Shown here one piece after another: positions 53,637-61,698 of a stretch of DNA of 64,000 nucleotides (its first letter is position 1; each line of letters opens with the position of its first letter). The notes under the pieces are model-generated. The model did no database searches and had not been told where the DNA came from. It was given only the letters and a program-made list of their open reading frames with translations. The DNA lies in the NCBI RefSeq assembly GCF_000024605.1, contig NC_013385.1, forward strand, positions 62,001 to 126,000. The letters run 5' to 3'. Source of the stretch: Ammonifex degensii KC4. GTDB taxonomy: Bacteria; Bacillota; Desulfotomaculia; Desulfotomaculales; Ammonificaceae. A program made the translations under genes and the position numbers.

Positions 53637-53924
53637 ATAGAGGTTGGCATTTCGGTCGGGGTAGCCTACTGTCCCGAGGACGGCGAAGACGCCCATACTC
53701 TTCTCTCCGCCGCTGACGCGCGCATGTACGCTGAGAAAGAAGCGAAGAAGAACCACCTGTACGCATTTGGCTTGCTGGCCGAAAACAGTAACCCGCTAGA
53801 ATTCGGGATAGCCCGGAAGAGGGTTTTTACGGTGAAAGGAGGTGTTTTAACGGGAAGGCAGCAGTTAGCCGAATACTGGCCTCGGCTGCCGGAGAAAATA
53901 GGAGAAGGAACGCCGGGGAGGTAA
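53637..53924 (+). pseudogene. 3' part of the interrupted GGDEF gene
   Basis: The frame reads IEVGISVGVAYCPEDGEDAHTLLSAADARMYAEKEAKKNH, the C-terminal end of a GGDEF domain, in phase with the 5' part at 50705-51360 once the IS607-family element is removed. It then has a ~60-residue tail (to LPEKIGEGTPGR). No start codon of its own before Met at 53724. Confidence 0.82.
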
Positions 53925-53928
53925 TAAA

Positions 53929-54879
53929 GTGCTAGATCTGGCGGTAGAGGCCCACGATCTGGCCCGGGCGCGGACCGGTAAAGAGATTCCCGGGGTAAGG
54001 GTGGAGAAAGAGGAACACCCTTATGCCCTGGTGACCACCGTGCAGGTGGAGACGGAAGAGGCAGAGCGCTTGATGCAAAAGCCTAAAGGTACCTACATCA
54101 CCATCGAATCCTCTGCGCTTTTAGAGAACAACCGGCAGATCCACCAGGAACTGATAAAACTTCTGGGAGAAAAGCTCAGCCTGCTGCTGAAAGACTTGCC
54201 CGAGACGGCCAGCGCTTTGATAGTGGGCCTGGGAAACTGGCACGCCACCCCGGATGCTTTGGGTCCTCGCACGGTCGATTACACCCTGGTCACCCGGCAC
54301 CTCTTTCACTACGCCCCCCAGGAGCTGCGGGGAGGGCTTAGAGAGGTAAGTGCCTTGGCGCCGGGGGTGCTGGGCACCACAGGAATCGAGACGGCCGAAA
54401 TAATTCGCGGTGTGGTGGAGAAGATAAAGCCCGACGTGGTCATCACCATAGACGCACTGGCGGCCCGTAGCGTGGCCCGGATAGCCACCAGCATCCAGTT
54501 GGCCGATACGGGCATAAGCCCCGGCTCAGGCATAGGCAACGACCGAGCAGGCATTAACCGGGAGACCATGGGGGTGCCGGTGATAGCTGTCGGGGTCCCC
54601 ACCGTCGTCCACGCCGCCTTTATTGCCCAGGATGCCATGGAAAGACTTTGGCAGGAACTCAACCAGCACCCGCGCTTGCGAGAAGTGTATAAGTACCTGC
54701 ATCCGGAGTTGGTTCAGCGGGTGATCGATCAACTGCTGGCTCCTTTCGGCGGGCGTTTGATGGTTACCCCCAAGGAGATCGACACGTTGGTACAGAACAC
54801 GGCGCGCATTTTGGCTGGGGGCTTAGCGGTGGCCCTTCACCCGGGCATGAATCCGGAAGAGGCCTACCTCTATCTATAA
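53929..54879 (+). CDS. gpr: Spore protease GPR
   Basis: A 316-residue protein with the GPR family pattern: a short propeptide, then EIPGVRVEKEE, VTTVQVETEEAERLMQKPKGTYITIES, VGLGNWHATPDALGPRTVDYTLVTRHLF and PGVLGTTGIETAEIIRGVV. It is the germination protease that starts degradation of small acid-soluble spore proteins. GTG start after cggggaggtaataaa. Its presumed substrate, an alpha/beta SASP, is encoded convergently right after it, sharing a terminator-like hairpin. Confidence 0.95.
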   Translation: MLDLAVEAHDLARARTGKEIPGVRVEKEEHPYALVTTVQVETEEAERLMQKPKGTYITIESSALLENNRQIHQELIKLLGEKLSLLLKDLPETASALIVGLGNWHATPDALGPRTVDYTLVTRHLFHYAPQELRGGLREVSALAPGVLGTTGIETAEIIRGVVEKIKPDVVITIDALAARSVARIATSIQLADTGISPGSGIGNDRAGINRETMGVPVIAVGVPTVVHAAFIAQDAMERLWQELNQHPRLREVYKYLHPELVQRVIDQLLAPFGGRLMVTPKEIDTLVQNTARILAGGLAVALHPGMNPEEAYLYL

Positions 54880-54885
54880 TTAAAA

Positions 54886-54936
54886 CCGCGGGTGGAGAGG
54901 TTTATAATGCCGAGCCTTTCCTTCCTCCACCCGCGG
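54886..54936. terminator. Hairpin between the convergent gpr and SASP genes
   Basis: CCGCGGGTGGAG (54886-54897) pairs perfectly with CTCCACCCGCGG (54925-54936). It sits between the stop codons of the two convergent genes and probably ends transcription from both sides, although the T-runs are weak. Confidence 0.6.
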
Positions 54937-54947
54937 GTAAGAGGAAC

Positions 54948-55178
54948 TTAACGGGTGGTACCCAGGACATTGGCCGCCAGATTACGCTCGTACTCCAGGA
55001 TCATCCGGCGGACCATGTGACCCCCGATGGCCCCGTTCATACGGGAGGGGACGTCACCAAGGTAGCTCCCAGGCGGGAGGTTGATGCCCACCTCGCGGGC
55101 GATCTCCCACTTCATCTGGTCAAGCGCCGCCCGCGCCTCGGGCACCAGCACCCGGTTGGTGCGCTGACCCTGTGCCAT
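54948..55178 (-). CDS. Alpha/beta-type small acid-soluble spore protein
   Basis: A 76-residue protein with the SASP pattern LVPEARAALDQMKWEIAREVGINLPPGSYLGDVPSRMNGAIGGHMVRRMI. The GPR cleavage site is the E-I-A motif (KWEIARE). It coats spore DNA and protects it from damage. The ATG at 55178 follows ggcgaaggaggtgaagaaa. Confidence 0.94.
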   Translation of the reverse strand: MAQGQRTNRVLVPEARAALDQMKWEIAREVGINLPPGSYLGDVPSRMNGAIGGHMVRRMILEYERNLAANVLGTTR

Positions 55179-55250
55179 TTTCTTCACCTCCTTCGCCGCC
55201 TTTCTGGTCTTATTTTTCGTGGGTATAAGGAGAGTCATACCCGGTAAAAC

Positions 55251-57314
55251 TTAGCCTACGAAGTCTCTAAAGGCGGCGAAACGGAGGGCAATCTCTTGGC
55301 GCAAAATCCTACCTAAAGGGGAGGAAAGAGAGGGGTCTTTTTCCAAGAAGCGCCAGGCTTCTTCCCGGGCCAAGGGAAGGAGCTGGTGGTCGCGCAGAAG
55401 ATCGGCCACTTTCAGTTCCGGCAGGCCCGACTGGCGGGTACCGAAAAATTCTCCCGGCCCTCTTATCCGGAGGTCTTCTTCGGCCAGGGCAAAGCCGTCT
55501 CTCAAGTTGGTGAAGGCCTTGAGCCGGGCCTGGGCTTCAGGGGTCACCTTGTCGGCTACCAGGATGCAGTAAGAAGGCTTGTCGCTACGCCCCACCCGGC
55601 CGCGTAGCTGGTGTAGCTGGGCCAGGCCGAAGCGGTCGGCGTCGTAGATCACCATCACTGTGGCGTTGGGAACGTCAACTCCTACTTCCACCACGCTGGT
55701 GGTGACCAGAAGTTTTATTTCTCCGCTCCGGAAGGCGGCCATTACCCGCTCTTTTTCTTCCAGCTTGAGCCGACCGTGCAGAAGCCCGATCTGAAACTCC
55801 GGGAAGAACTTCTTAAGTTCCTCTGCCAGTTTGCTGGCTGCCTGGGCATTGAGTTCCTCCGACTCTTCGATAAGGGGGCAGACGAAAAAGGCCTGGTTTC
55901 CTTGGGCTGCTTCCTGGCGGATGAAGTTATAGACGCGGGGAAGGGCACTCGGCTTTATCCATATGGTCTTTACTGGCTGCCTCCCCGGAGGAAGGGAGTC
56001 TATCACGCTAAGATCTAGGTCGCCGTAAAGAGTAAGGGCCAGAGTGCGAGGGATGGGAGTGGCGGTCATAACCAGGACGTCCGGGGCTTCTCCTTTCCGG
56101 CGCAAGATCGTCCGCTGACGCACACCGAAGCGATGCTGTTCGTCTATTACCACCAGCCCCAGGCGGTGAAAGCTTACTTCCTCCTGGATTAAGGTGTGGG
56201 TGCCTATAACTACGTCTATGTCCCCCCGGGCTATGGCCGCTATTTGCCGCCAGCGCAGCTCTTTTTTGAGGTTGCCGGTCAGCAATCCCACCTTTATACC
56301 AATTTTTTCTAAAAGAGGATGAAGGTTCAAGAAATGCTGCTCGGCCAGTATTTCGGTGGGGGCCATGAGGGCTCCCTGTAACCCGTTTTCCACCGCCTTG
56401 ACCAGGGCCAGAGCTGCCACCACCGTTTTGCCCGCTCCCACGTCCCCCTGAAGCAGCCGGTGCATGGGGCGGGGACTTTCCATGTCCCGGGAGATCTCCC
56501 TCCAGGCCCGCTCCTGGGCCGGGGTCAAGGTGAAGGGGAGGCTTGCCAGGAACTGCTGGACTAGGGGGCCGTCCGGGCGGCAGGGATAGGGTTTTTGGGC
56601 TGAGGCCAGGTGGCGTCGGCGTTGCCCTAGGGCCAGTTGGAGGAGAAAAAGCTCTTCCAGTACCAGCCTTTTTCGGGCCTCCTCCGCCTTTTCCAGGGTG
56701 GAGGGAAAGTGAACTTCCCGCAGGGCCTGAGCGCGGGTGAAAAAGCCCTGCCGAAGAAGGTGCGGGGGCAAGAGCTCCGGGAGTTCGGCGGCATTTTCCT
56801 CCAGCGCTCGGAAGATTAAAGAGCGGAGGGTGCGCTGGGGTAGCTTCTCCGTAGAAGGGTAGATGGGGACAATGCGTCCCGAGTTAATTCCTTCTTCGTC
56901 CTCTCCGATCTCGAAGTCGGCCACCTGTATTTCTATGAAGCCTAGCAACCGGCGCACTTTCCCGGTGACCGTAACTTTAACTCCCGGCTTGAGGATTTGG
57001 GTGAGGTAGGTTTGGTTGAACCACACGGCGTAAAAAGTTCCTTCGGGGTGGCGCAAAGCGGCCCGGATTATCTTGAGCCCGGAGCGTGCCGTGCTTTCCT
57101 CTACTGTCAGGACTTCCCCCCGAGCCGTTACCGTTTCTCCGTCAACCAGGGTTTGTAAGGGTCGGCTGAAGGTGCGGTCTTCGTAGCGGCGGGGAAGGTG
57201 GTATAAAAGATCTCCTACGGTGTTTATTCCCAGGCGGGAGAGCCAGCGTGCCCGTTGCGGCCCTACTCCTTTAAGGTACTGTACCGGTCTTTCCCATATG
57301 GTCGCCAACGTCAC
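55251..57314 (-). CDS. recG: ATP-dependent DNA helicase RecG
   Basis: A 687-residue protein with the RecG wedge domain (IWERPVQYLKGVGPQRARWLSRLGINTVGDLLYHLPRRYEDR) and two RecA-like domains: Walker A GDVGAGKTVVA, Walker B VIDEQHRFG, then VMTATPIPRTLA, VEVGVDVPNATVMVIYDADRFGLAQLHQLRGRVGRS and the C-terminal RGPGEFFGTRQSG. It reverses stalled forks and branch-migrates Holliday junctions. ATG start at 57314. Confidence 0.97.
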   Translation of the reverse strand: MTLATIWERPVQYLKGVGPQRARWLSRLGINTVGDLLYHLPRRYEDRTFSRPLQTLVDGETVTARGEVLTVEESTARSGLKIIRAALRHPEGTFYAVWFNQTYLTQILKPGVKVTVTGKVRRLLGFIEIQVADFEIGEDEEGINSGRIVPIYPSTEKLPQRTLRSLIFRALEENAAELPELLPPHLLRQGFFTRAQALREVHFPSTLEKAEEARKRLVLEELFLLQLALGQRRRHLASAQKPYPCRPDGPLVQQFLASLPFTLTPAQERAWREISRDMESPRPMHRLLQGDVGAGKTVVAALALVKAVENGLQGALMAPTEILAEQHFLNLHPLLEKIGIKVGLLTGNLKKELRWRQIAAIARGDIDVVIGTHTLIQEEVSFHRLGLVVIDEQHRFGVRQRTILRRKGEAPDVLVMTATPIPRTLALTLYGDLDLSVIDSLPPGRQPVKTIWIKPSALPRVYNFIRQEAAQGNQAFFVCPLIEESEELNAQAASKLAEELKKFFPEFQIGLLHGRLKLEEKERVMAAFRSGEIKLLVTTSVVEVGVDVPNATVMVIYDADRFGLAQLHQLRGRVGRSDKPSYCILVADKVTPEAQARLKAFTNLRDGFALAEEDLRIRGPGEFFGTRQSGLPELKVADLLRDHQLLPLAREEAWRFLEKDPSLSSPLGRILRQEIALRFAAFRDFVG

Positions 57315-57399
57315 TCCCCCTCTCCTAAAATTTAGCGCGCCGGGAGATCTTGCGCAACGCGGGAGGGGAAAAGAGGACGCCTGCCTAAGTATTTAAAGC

Positions 57400-57534
57400 A
57401 TGGAAGCTCTGCACGCTTACTCCTGGGCCATAGGACTCTTTTGCCTCTTCTGGAGCGCGGTCATACTAGCCTGCGTGCTGGTGGAACTCTCGGAGGGAAA
57501 GAAAAAGGACGATGAGGGCAAGGGAAAAGAGTAG
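57400..57534 (+). CDS. Small single-membrane-helix protein upstream of the helicase gene
   Basis: A 44-residue frame: MEALHAYSWAIGLFCLFWSAV and on, with one hydrophobic helix followed by a Lys/Asp/Glu-rich tail. Its 3' end overlaps the helicase start by 23 bases, arguing for a translated upstream frame. The ribosome binding site is weak. No family recognised. Confidence 0.4.
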   Translation: MEALHAYSWAIGLFCLFWSAVILACVLVELSEGKKKDDEGKGKE

Positions 57535-60037
57535 GTTTAGTCCCGATCTTCTAGCTCTTTTACGCCGGGTTCCGGGGGAGGGCCGACAGCTGGTCTCCGA
57601 GTGGGAAGAGCCGGCCAAAGCCCCGGTATACGGTGAAATCGATCCTCCCCTCCCTCCAGCTCTGGCCTCCTGGCTTAAAAAGCGGGGAATCAGGCCCTAC
57701 CTGCATCAGGCGGAGGTCTTGCGGCGGGTAAGGGGCGGGGAAAATGTGGTCCTGGTAACCCCCACTTCTTCGGGCAAGACTTTAGCCTTTTGCCTGCCGG
57801 TCTTCGAGCGCCTGTATGAAGATCCTCAGGCCACCGCCCTTTTTCTTTATCCGCTTAAGGCCCTGGCTTACGATCAGTTGAAGTTTTTACGGGAACTGGA
57901 TAGGGAGACGCAGGGCAGGATTTTCCCCGCCGTTTACGACGGCGATACTCCCGGTGAAAGGCGAAGGGAGATAAGGACGAGGTCTCGTCTTGTCCTCAGC
58001 AATCCCCACGCCATGCACCGTTACCTGCGCTACCACCACCAGTGGGCCCGTTTCTGGACTAATCTCCGCTTCGTAGTGGTGGACGAGGCGCACTGGTACC
58101 GGGGGATTTTCGGGGCCCACGTGGCCTACTTCTTCCGGCGTCTGCGCCGGATACTTTCCTACTACGGAGCCGACCCTCAGTTCATCCTTTCCTCCGCCAC
58201 CATGGCCGACCCGGCAGAACACGCGGCTAGACTCACAGGGAAAGAATTTCAGGTGGTAGAGGAGGACGGAGCAGCTCGGGGTAGAAGACGTTACCTCATC
58301 TACAATGCGGCCCTTTTTCCCGATCTCTCTCCTTTCTTGCAGGCGGCGCGGCTAATGCAGGCCTTTGTTGAGGAGGGCTGGCAGGTTCTCTGCTTTACCG
58401 GCTCGCGCAAGATGGCGGAACTCATCGCCATTTGGGCCGGGGGAGAGGAGAAGAGGATAAGCCCCTATCGGGCCGGTTACCTTCCTGAGATCCGCCGAAG
58501 CATAGAGACCCAGCTGAAAGAGGGGGAGCTTAGGGGGGTGGTAACCACCAATGCCATGGAGCTCGGCGTGGACCTAGGGGGCCTGGACGCAGTGATAATG
58601 GCTGGCTACCCCGGGACGGTAGCCTCCTTCCGCCAGCAGGCGGGAAGGGCGGGGCGGGGAACGCGGGAGTCGGGGGTAGCACTAGTAGCCACGGAAGAGC
58701 CTTTAAACCAGTATTTTGCCCGGCACCCTTATCGCCTGTTTTCCGCCCCTCTGGAGCAGGCGGTAATTCCGCTGGACAACCCCTACGTCCTTTCCCAGCA
58801 CGTGCGCTGTGCGGCCGATGAGTTACCGCTTTGCCCTGCCGACATTGCCTTTTTTGGCCCCAAGCTTCCTTCCTGCCTGCAGAGCCTGGAAGAGGCGGGT
58901 CTGGTGCGCCGGATAGGACACCGGGGCTACGTCAGCACCGAAGAGGTTCCTCCTTCCCTCAAAGTATCCCTGGACGCTTTTGAAGAAGGTGGCGTCTGGC
59001 TTTTGCATGAAGGGGAAAAGCTGGAGGAGGTGGAGTACCGGCGGGCTTGTCTGGAACTTTACCCGGGGGCCATCTACCTTCACCAAGGGCGAGCCTACGA
59101 GGTAGTGAAGCAGGATCTGGAAGCTCGGCGCATCTACCTGCGGGAAGCATCCCCCAATGTCTATACCGAATCCAGACGCCTGGTAGAGGTCTCCGTCGAC
59201 AGCTTGCAGGAGGAGCGGAAAGTCAAGAAATTATCCCTTTGCCGGGGCGGAGTTACGGTAGTGGAGAAAGTGGTGGAGTACGTGCTGAGGCGGGTGGGGA
59301 GCAAAGAGGAGGCGGAGCTGAGCTTTCCTCTACCCCAGGCACCGGCCGTGAGGTTCTCCACTTCCGGCCTCTGGTTAGGTATATCTCCCGAGCTTCTGCG
59401 GCAGGCCGGTCCGGGGGATCCCGCCGGGGCGCTGCATGCCATAGAGCATCTCTTGATTGCCGCTGCTCCTTGCCTTACCATGGCCGATCGCTGGGATCTG
59501 GGGGGCTTGAGCACCCTGTACCATCAGCAACTAGGCGGCCCGGGAATTTTCCTTTACGACGCCTTTCCCGGAGGGTCGGGAATCACGGAGCGCCTCTTCT
59601 TCGCCTTTCCCCAGCTCTTGGAGGTGGCCCGGGAGCTGGTCTCTTCCTGCCAGTGCACCGACCTCTCGATAAGGAAATGGCGCTCAGGTGCCTGGACCTG
59701 CTTCGCGCAAGTTGTATTGAGCCAGGGTTTCGTTCGCAGCGGGGCTTTCATTTTTGGGTGGGTAATCCCACGGGAGAGTAGAGAGTTTGTAGGCATCGAA
59801 GATGTGCGGAGCCAGGTGATCCAGGACTACCACCGGCATAGCCCCTATAGCCGGATGGTAGTGGGAAAGCGAGGTCGCTATTTCCATAGGAGTTTTCCCG
59901 TTCAGTTCCCGGCCCAGATGTGGACGCTGGTAGTTGTAGTAAAGGATCCACCTCTGGGCAGAGATAAGGAAATCCTTCTGGCTTCTGATACCTGCCAGGT
60001 AGGGGATGTAGAACTCTTCATCGTCGGTGCGGTGTGA
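57512..60037 (+). CDS. YprA/MrfA-type DEAD/DEAH-box helicase, 3' end damaged and IS-interrupted
   Basis: The first ~715 residues match the YprA/MrfA helicase family (DNA-repair helicase with DUF1998): VTPTSSGKTLAF (Lys89), LYPLKALAYDQL, VVVDEAHWYRG (DEAH at about 191-194), SSATMADP, NAMELGVDLGGLDAVIMAGYPGT, QQAGRAGRG, and the DUF1998 part ending ELVSSCQC. At 59655 the frame shifts; the family continuation PLDKEMALRCLDLLR is found in another frame, and the intervening CxxGCPSC...CGN cysteine cluster is absent. After 59713 the frame reads antisense through an IS481-like element until 60037. The native end (SFVDITYELEI, stop 61026) lies beyond it. Probably non-functional. Confidence 0.85.
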   Translation: MRAREKSRFSPDLLALLRRVPGEGRQLVSEWEEPAKAPVYGEIDPPLPPALASWLKKRGIRPYLHQAEVLRRVRGGENVVLVTPTSSGKTLAFCLPVFERLYEDPQATALFLYPLKALAYDQLKFLRELDRETQGRIFPAVYDGDTPGERRREIRTRSRLVLSNPHAMHRYLRYHHQWARFWTNLRFVVVDEAHWYRGIFGAHVAYFFRRLRRILSYYGADPQFILSSATMADPAEHAARLTGKEFQVVEEDGAARGRRRYLIYNAALFPDLSPFLQAARLMQAFVEEGWQVLCFTGSRKMAELIAIWAGGEEKRISPYRAGYLPEIRRSIETQLKEGELRGVVTTNAMELGVDLGGLDAVIMAGYPGTVASFRQQAGRAGRGTRESGVALVATEEPLNQYFARHPYRLFSAPLEQAVIPLDNPYVLSQHVRCAADELPLCPADIAFFGPKLPSCLQSLEEAGLVRRIGHRGYVSTEEVPPSLKVSLDAFEEGGVWLLHEGEKLEEVEYRRACLELYPGAIYLHQGRAYEVVKQDLEARRIYLREASPNVYTESRRLVEVSVDSLQEERKVKKLSLCRGGVTVVEKVVEYVLRRVGSKEEAELSFPLPQAPAVRFSTSGLWLGISPELLRQAGPGDPAGALHAIEHLLIAAAPCLTMADRWDLGGLSTLYHQQLGGPGIFLYDAFPGGSGITERLFFAFPQLLEVARELVSSCQCTDLSIRKWRSGAWTCFAQVVLSQGFVRSGAFIFGWVIPRESREFVGIEDVRSQVIQDYHRHSPYSRMVVGKRGRYFHRSFPVQFPAQMWTLVVVVKDPPLGRDKEILLASDTCQVGDVELFIVGAV

Positions 60038-60853
60038 TCTTTCTACATAGCCGTTGGCTTCTTTTCTGCCTGCGGGTATGTTAAGCAGCTGGCAGTCAAG
60101 GCGAGAGAAGATAAGGGACATGAGTTTACGCTTTCTCGAGTTAGGAGGGCCACCGAACTCCGAGCCATTATCGGTCTGGATAAGGATTGTTTGATTAAGG
60201 CCGAAGGTTTTAAGCCAGTTTGCCAGGAGCACAAGGAAAGCGATTCCGTTGGCGAAAGAGAGGGAGTAGGCGAAGGCTATGAACCGGACCCTTGTTCGGA
60301 CATCGATAGCGGTGAACTGGTAACGGGGCAGGCGGTTTTTCAGAATAGAGGAGTAGGCTGCGGCTGGGAGGGTTGTCTTATCGGCTATGTGCTTTACATC
60401 GACCTGCCAGAAGGAGAAGGGGGCGAAGGCCTGCACATCGGTCCAGTATTTCCGGGAGCCCGTTTTGCTTTTACGTTTGCGACAGCGGATGTGGTGGCGT
60501 TTGAGGATATTTCGTATGGTGTAGGGGGAGAGCTTAATTTTAAGGCTTTGGTACAGGAGGGAGGCGAGGCGTTTAGGGCCCAGGTTAGTTTCCTGAGCGA
60601 GTTTTACGACTAGGGCTTCGAGTTCTTGAGGGGTACGGTTGGGCATTCTTTTTTTGGGGCCGCGAGGGAGGATACAACCGGACAAGTTTCCGCCGGAGTC
60701 GTTTAGGCGTTTGCGCAGTTTATAGATCCAGCGGACGGAGCAGCCCATTATGCGGGCTACCTCTTTAGGGCTACAGGTGGTGAGGAGGGAGGCCACGGTT
60801 TGGGCGATTGCCTGGGGGTTTCCGCTCCTCTTAAGTTGCTGGTATAATGTCAT
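59684..60853 (-). CDS. IS481-family (DDE) transposase
   Basis: A 389-residue transposase. An N-terminal helix-turn-helix (CSPKEVARIMGCSVRWIYKLRKRLNDSGGN) precedes an rve integrase core with the DDE triad Asp152 (FWQVDVKHI), Asp228 (IQTDNGSEF) and Glu271 (NGYVERSH). It is intact. ATG start at 60853 after aaaggaggaaccccacccg. Its last codons run through the terminal repeat and a little into the damaged helicase gene. Two decayed copies of the same element are at 33.4 and 38.1-38.5 kb, so it has been active in this region before. Confidence 0.9.
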   Translation of the reverse strand: MTLYQQLKRSGNPQAIAQTVASLLTTCSPKEVARIMGCSVRWIYKLRKRLNDSGGNLSGCILPRGPKKRMPNRTPQELEALVVKLAQETNLGPKRLASLLYQSLKIKLSPYTIRNILKRHHIRCRKRKSKTGSRKYWTDVQAFAPFSFWQVDVKHIADKTTLPAAAYSSILKNRLPRYQFTAIDVRTRVRFIAFAYSLSFANGIAFLVLLANWLKTFGLNQTILIQTDNGSEFGGPPNSRKRKLMSLIFSRLDCQLLNIPAGRKEANGYVERSHRTDDEEFYIPYLAGIRSQKDFLISAQRWILYYNYQRPHLGRELNGKTPMEIATSLSHYHPAIGAMPVVVLDHLAPHIFDAYKLSTLPWDYPPKNESPAANETLAQYNLREAGPGT

Positions 60854-60983
60854 CGGGTGGGGTTCCTCCTTTCTTTAAGGTACACTTGCCAGAAGTGTAG
60901 AAGGGAGGGGATCCCCACCCTCTTTAATACGCTCTTCAACTTCAAAAACCTCTGTGAACGAAACTCTGGCCCTTCTACAGATC
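59714..60983 (-). mobile_element. IS481-family insertion sequence inside the 3' end of the helicase gene
   Basis: The element is bracketed by an exact 13-bp direct repeat CTTCGCGCAAGTT (59701-59713 and 60984-60996). Its ends carry imperfect inverted repeats (GCCAGGGTTTCGTTCGCAG near 59721; the inverse of GCCAGAGTTTCGTTCACAG near 60970). Removing it with one repeat joins LDLLRAS to FVDITYELEI in the helicase reading frame. The left end TGTATTGAGC also terminates the remnant at 38.5 kb. Exact ends are uncertain by about 5 bases. Confidence 0.85.
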
Positions 60984-61103
60984 CTTCGCGCAAGTTTTGT
61001 TGACATTACTTACGAGTTGGAGATATAATCATATCTAATAAGGAGCGCCGGGGCTAAGCCTCCGCGTTGCTCGAGGTTGGAAGCGGAGGGAGGGAGGGAA
61101 AGT

Positions 61104-61280
61104 ATGGCCGAAGTTCGGGTGGGGAAGAACGAGAGCTTGGATAGCGCTTTGCGCCGGTTTAAGCGCCTGTGCCAGAAGGCCGGCATTCTGGCCGAAGCCC
61201 GGCGCCACGAGTATTACGAGAAACCAAGCGCTCGTCGCAAGAAGAAGAACGAAGCCGCGCGCAGGCGGCGTTCACGCTAA
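61104..61280 (+). CDS. rpsU: Ribosomal protein S21
   Basis: A 58-residue basic protein matching bS21: [52 protein letters not shown]. It starts with ATG at 61104 after gcggagggagggaaagt. It is followed by a strong hairpin whose right arm contains the yqfC ribosome binding site. Confidence 0.96.
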   Translation: MAEVRVGKNESLDSALRRFKRLCQKAGILAEARRHEYYEKPSARRKKKNEAARRRRSR

Positions 61281-61310
61281 ACCCTTGTAGCAGATAAAAG
61301 CTTTGGGCTT

Positions 61311-61355
61311 AAAGAACCCTCCCGCGACATAAAGTAGCCCGTGGGAGGGTTCTTT
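61311..61355 (+). terminator. Hairpin after rpsU that also contains the yqfC ribosome binding site
   Basis: AAAGAACCCTCCC (61311-61323) pairs perfectly with GGGAGGGTTCTTT (61343-61355); two further inner pairs extend the stem to 15. It ends one base before the yqfC ATG (61357). The only Shine-Dalgarno for yqfC, GGGAGGG (61343-61349), is in the right arm, so a read-through rpsU transcript would hide it. Confidence 0.8.
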
Positions 61356-61356
61356 A

Positions 61357-61638
61357 ATGGGCTGGCGGGAAGCACAGGAAAGGATACGCCGCAAACTGGC
61401 CTCGGCCCTGGATTTGCCGGGGGAAGTCATCCTTAACCTCCCTAAGATAGTGCTCATCGGCAACTTCCAGGTCTTAATCGAAAACCACCGCGGTATCTTA
61501 GCCTACAACTCGGAGACGGTGCGCGTGCTGGTGGAGACGGGCGAAGTAGCCGTTAGGGGACAAGATCTGGTTCTCCGCCGCATCCTCCCCGAAGAGCTCT
61601 TGATCGAAGGCAGGATCCAAGGGATCGACTTTACCTGA
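61357..61638 (+). CDS. yqfC: Sporulation protein YqfC
   Basis: A 93-residue protein of the YabP/YqfC family: EVILNLPKIVLIGNFQVLIENHRGILAYNSETVRVLVETGEVAVRGQDLVLRRILPEELLIEGRI. It is a mother-cell (sigma E regulon) sporulation protein, normally next to yqfD; yqfD begins at 63927, separated by an IS607-family element. ATG at 61357 is preceded by GGGAGGG, located in a hairpin. Its operon with yqfD is probably broken or weakened by the insertion. Confidence 0.9.
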   Translation: MGWREAQERIRRKLASALDLPGEVILNLPKIVLIGNFQVLIENHRGILAYNSETVRVLVETGEVAVRGQDLVLRRILPEELLIEGRIQGIDFT

Positions 61639-61698
61639 CGAGTTCAGAGTTGCTAACAGCTTGCCGATTTGCTATGCTATTATCGGTGATCACTGGAA

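Noticed and set aside
59714-60037. Helicase C-terminal ~110 residues as a real extension
   Set aside because: These codons are the antisense strand of the IS481-like transposase; the native helicase end is found after the element.
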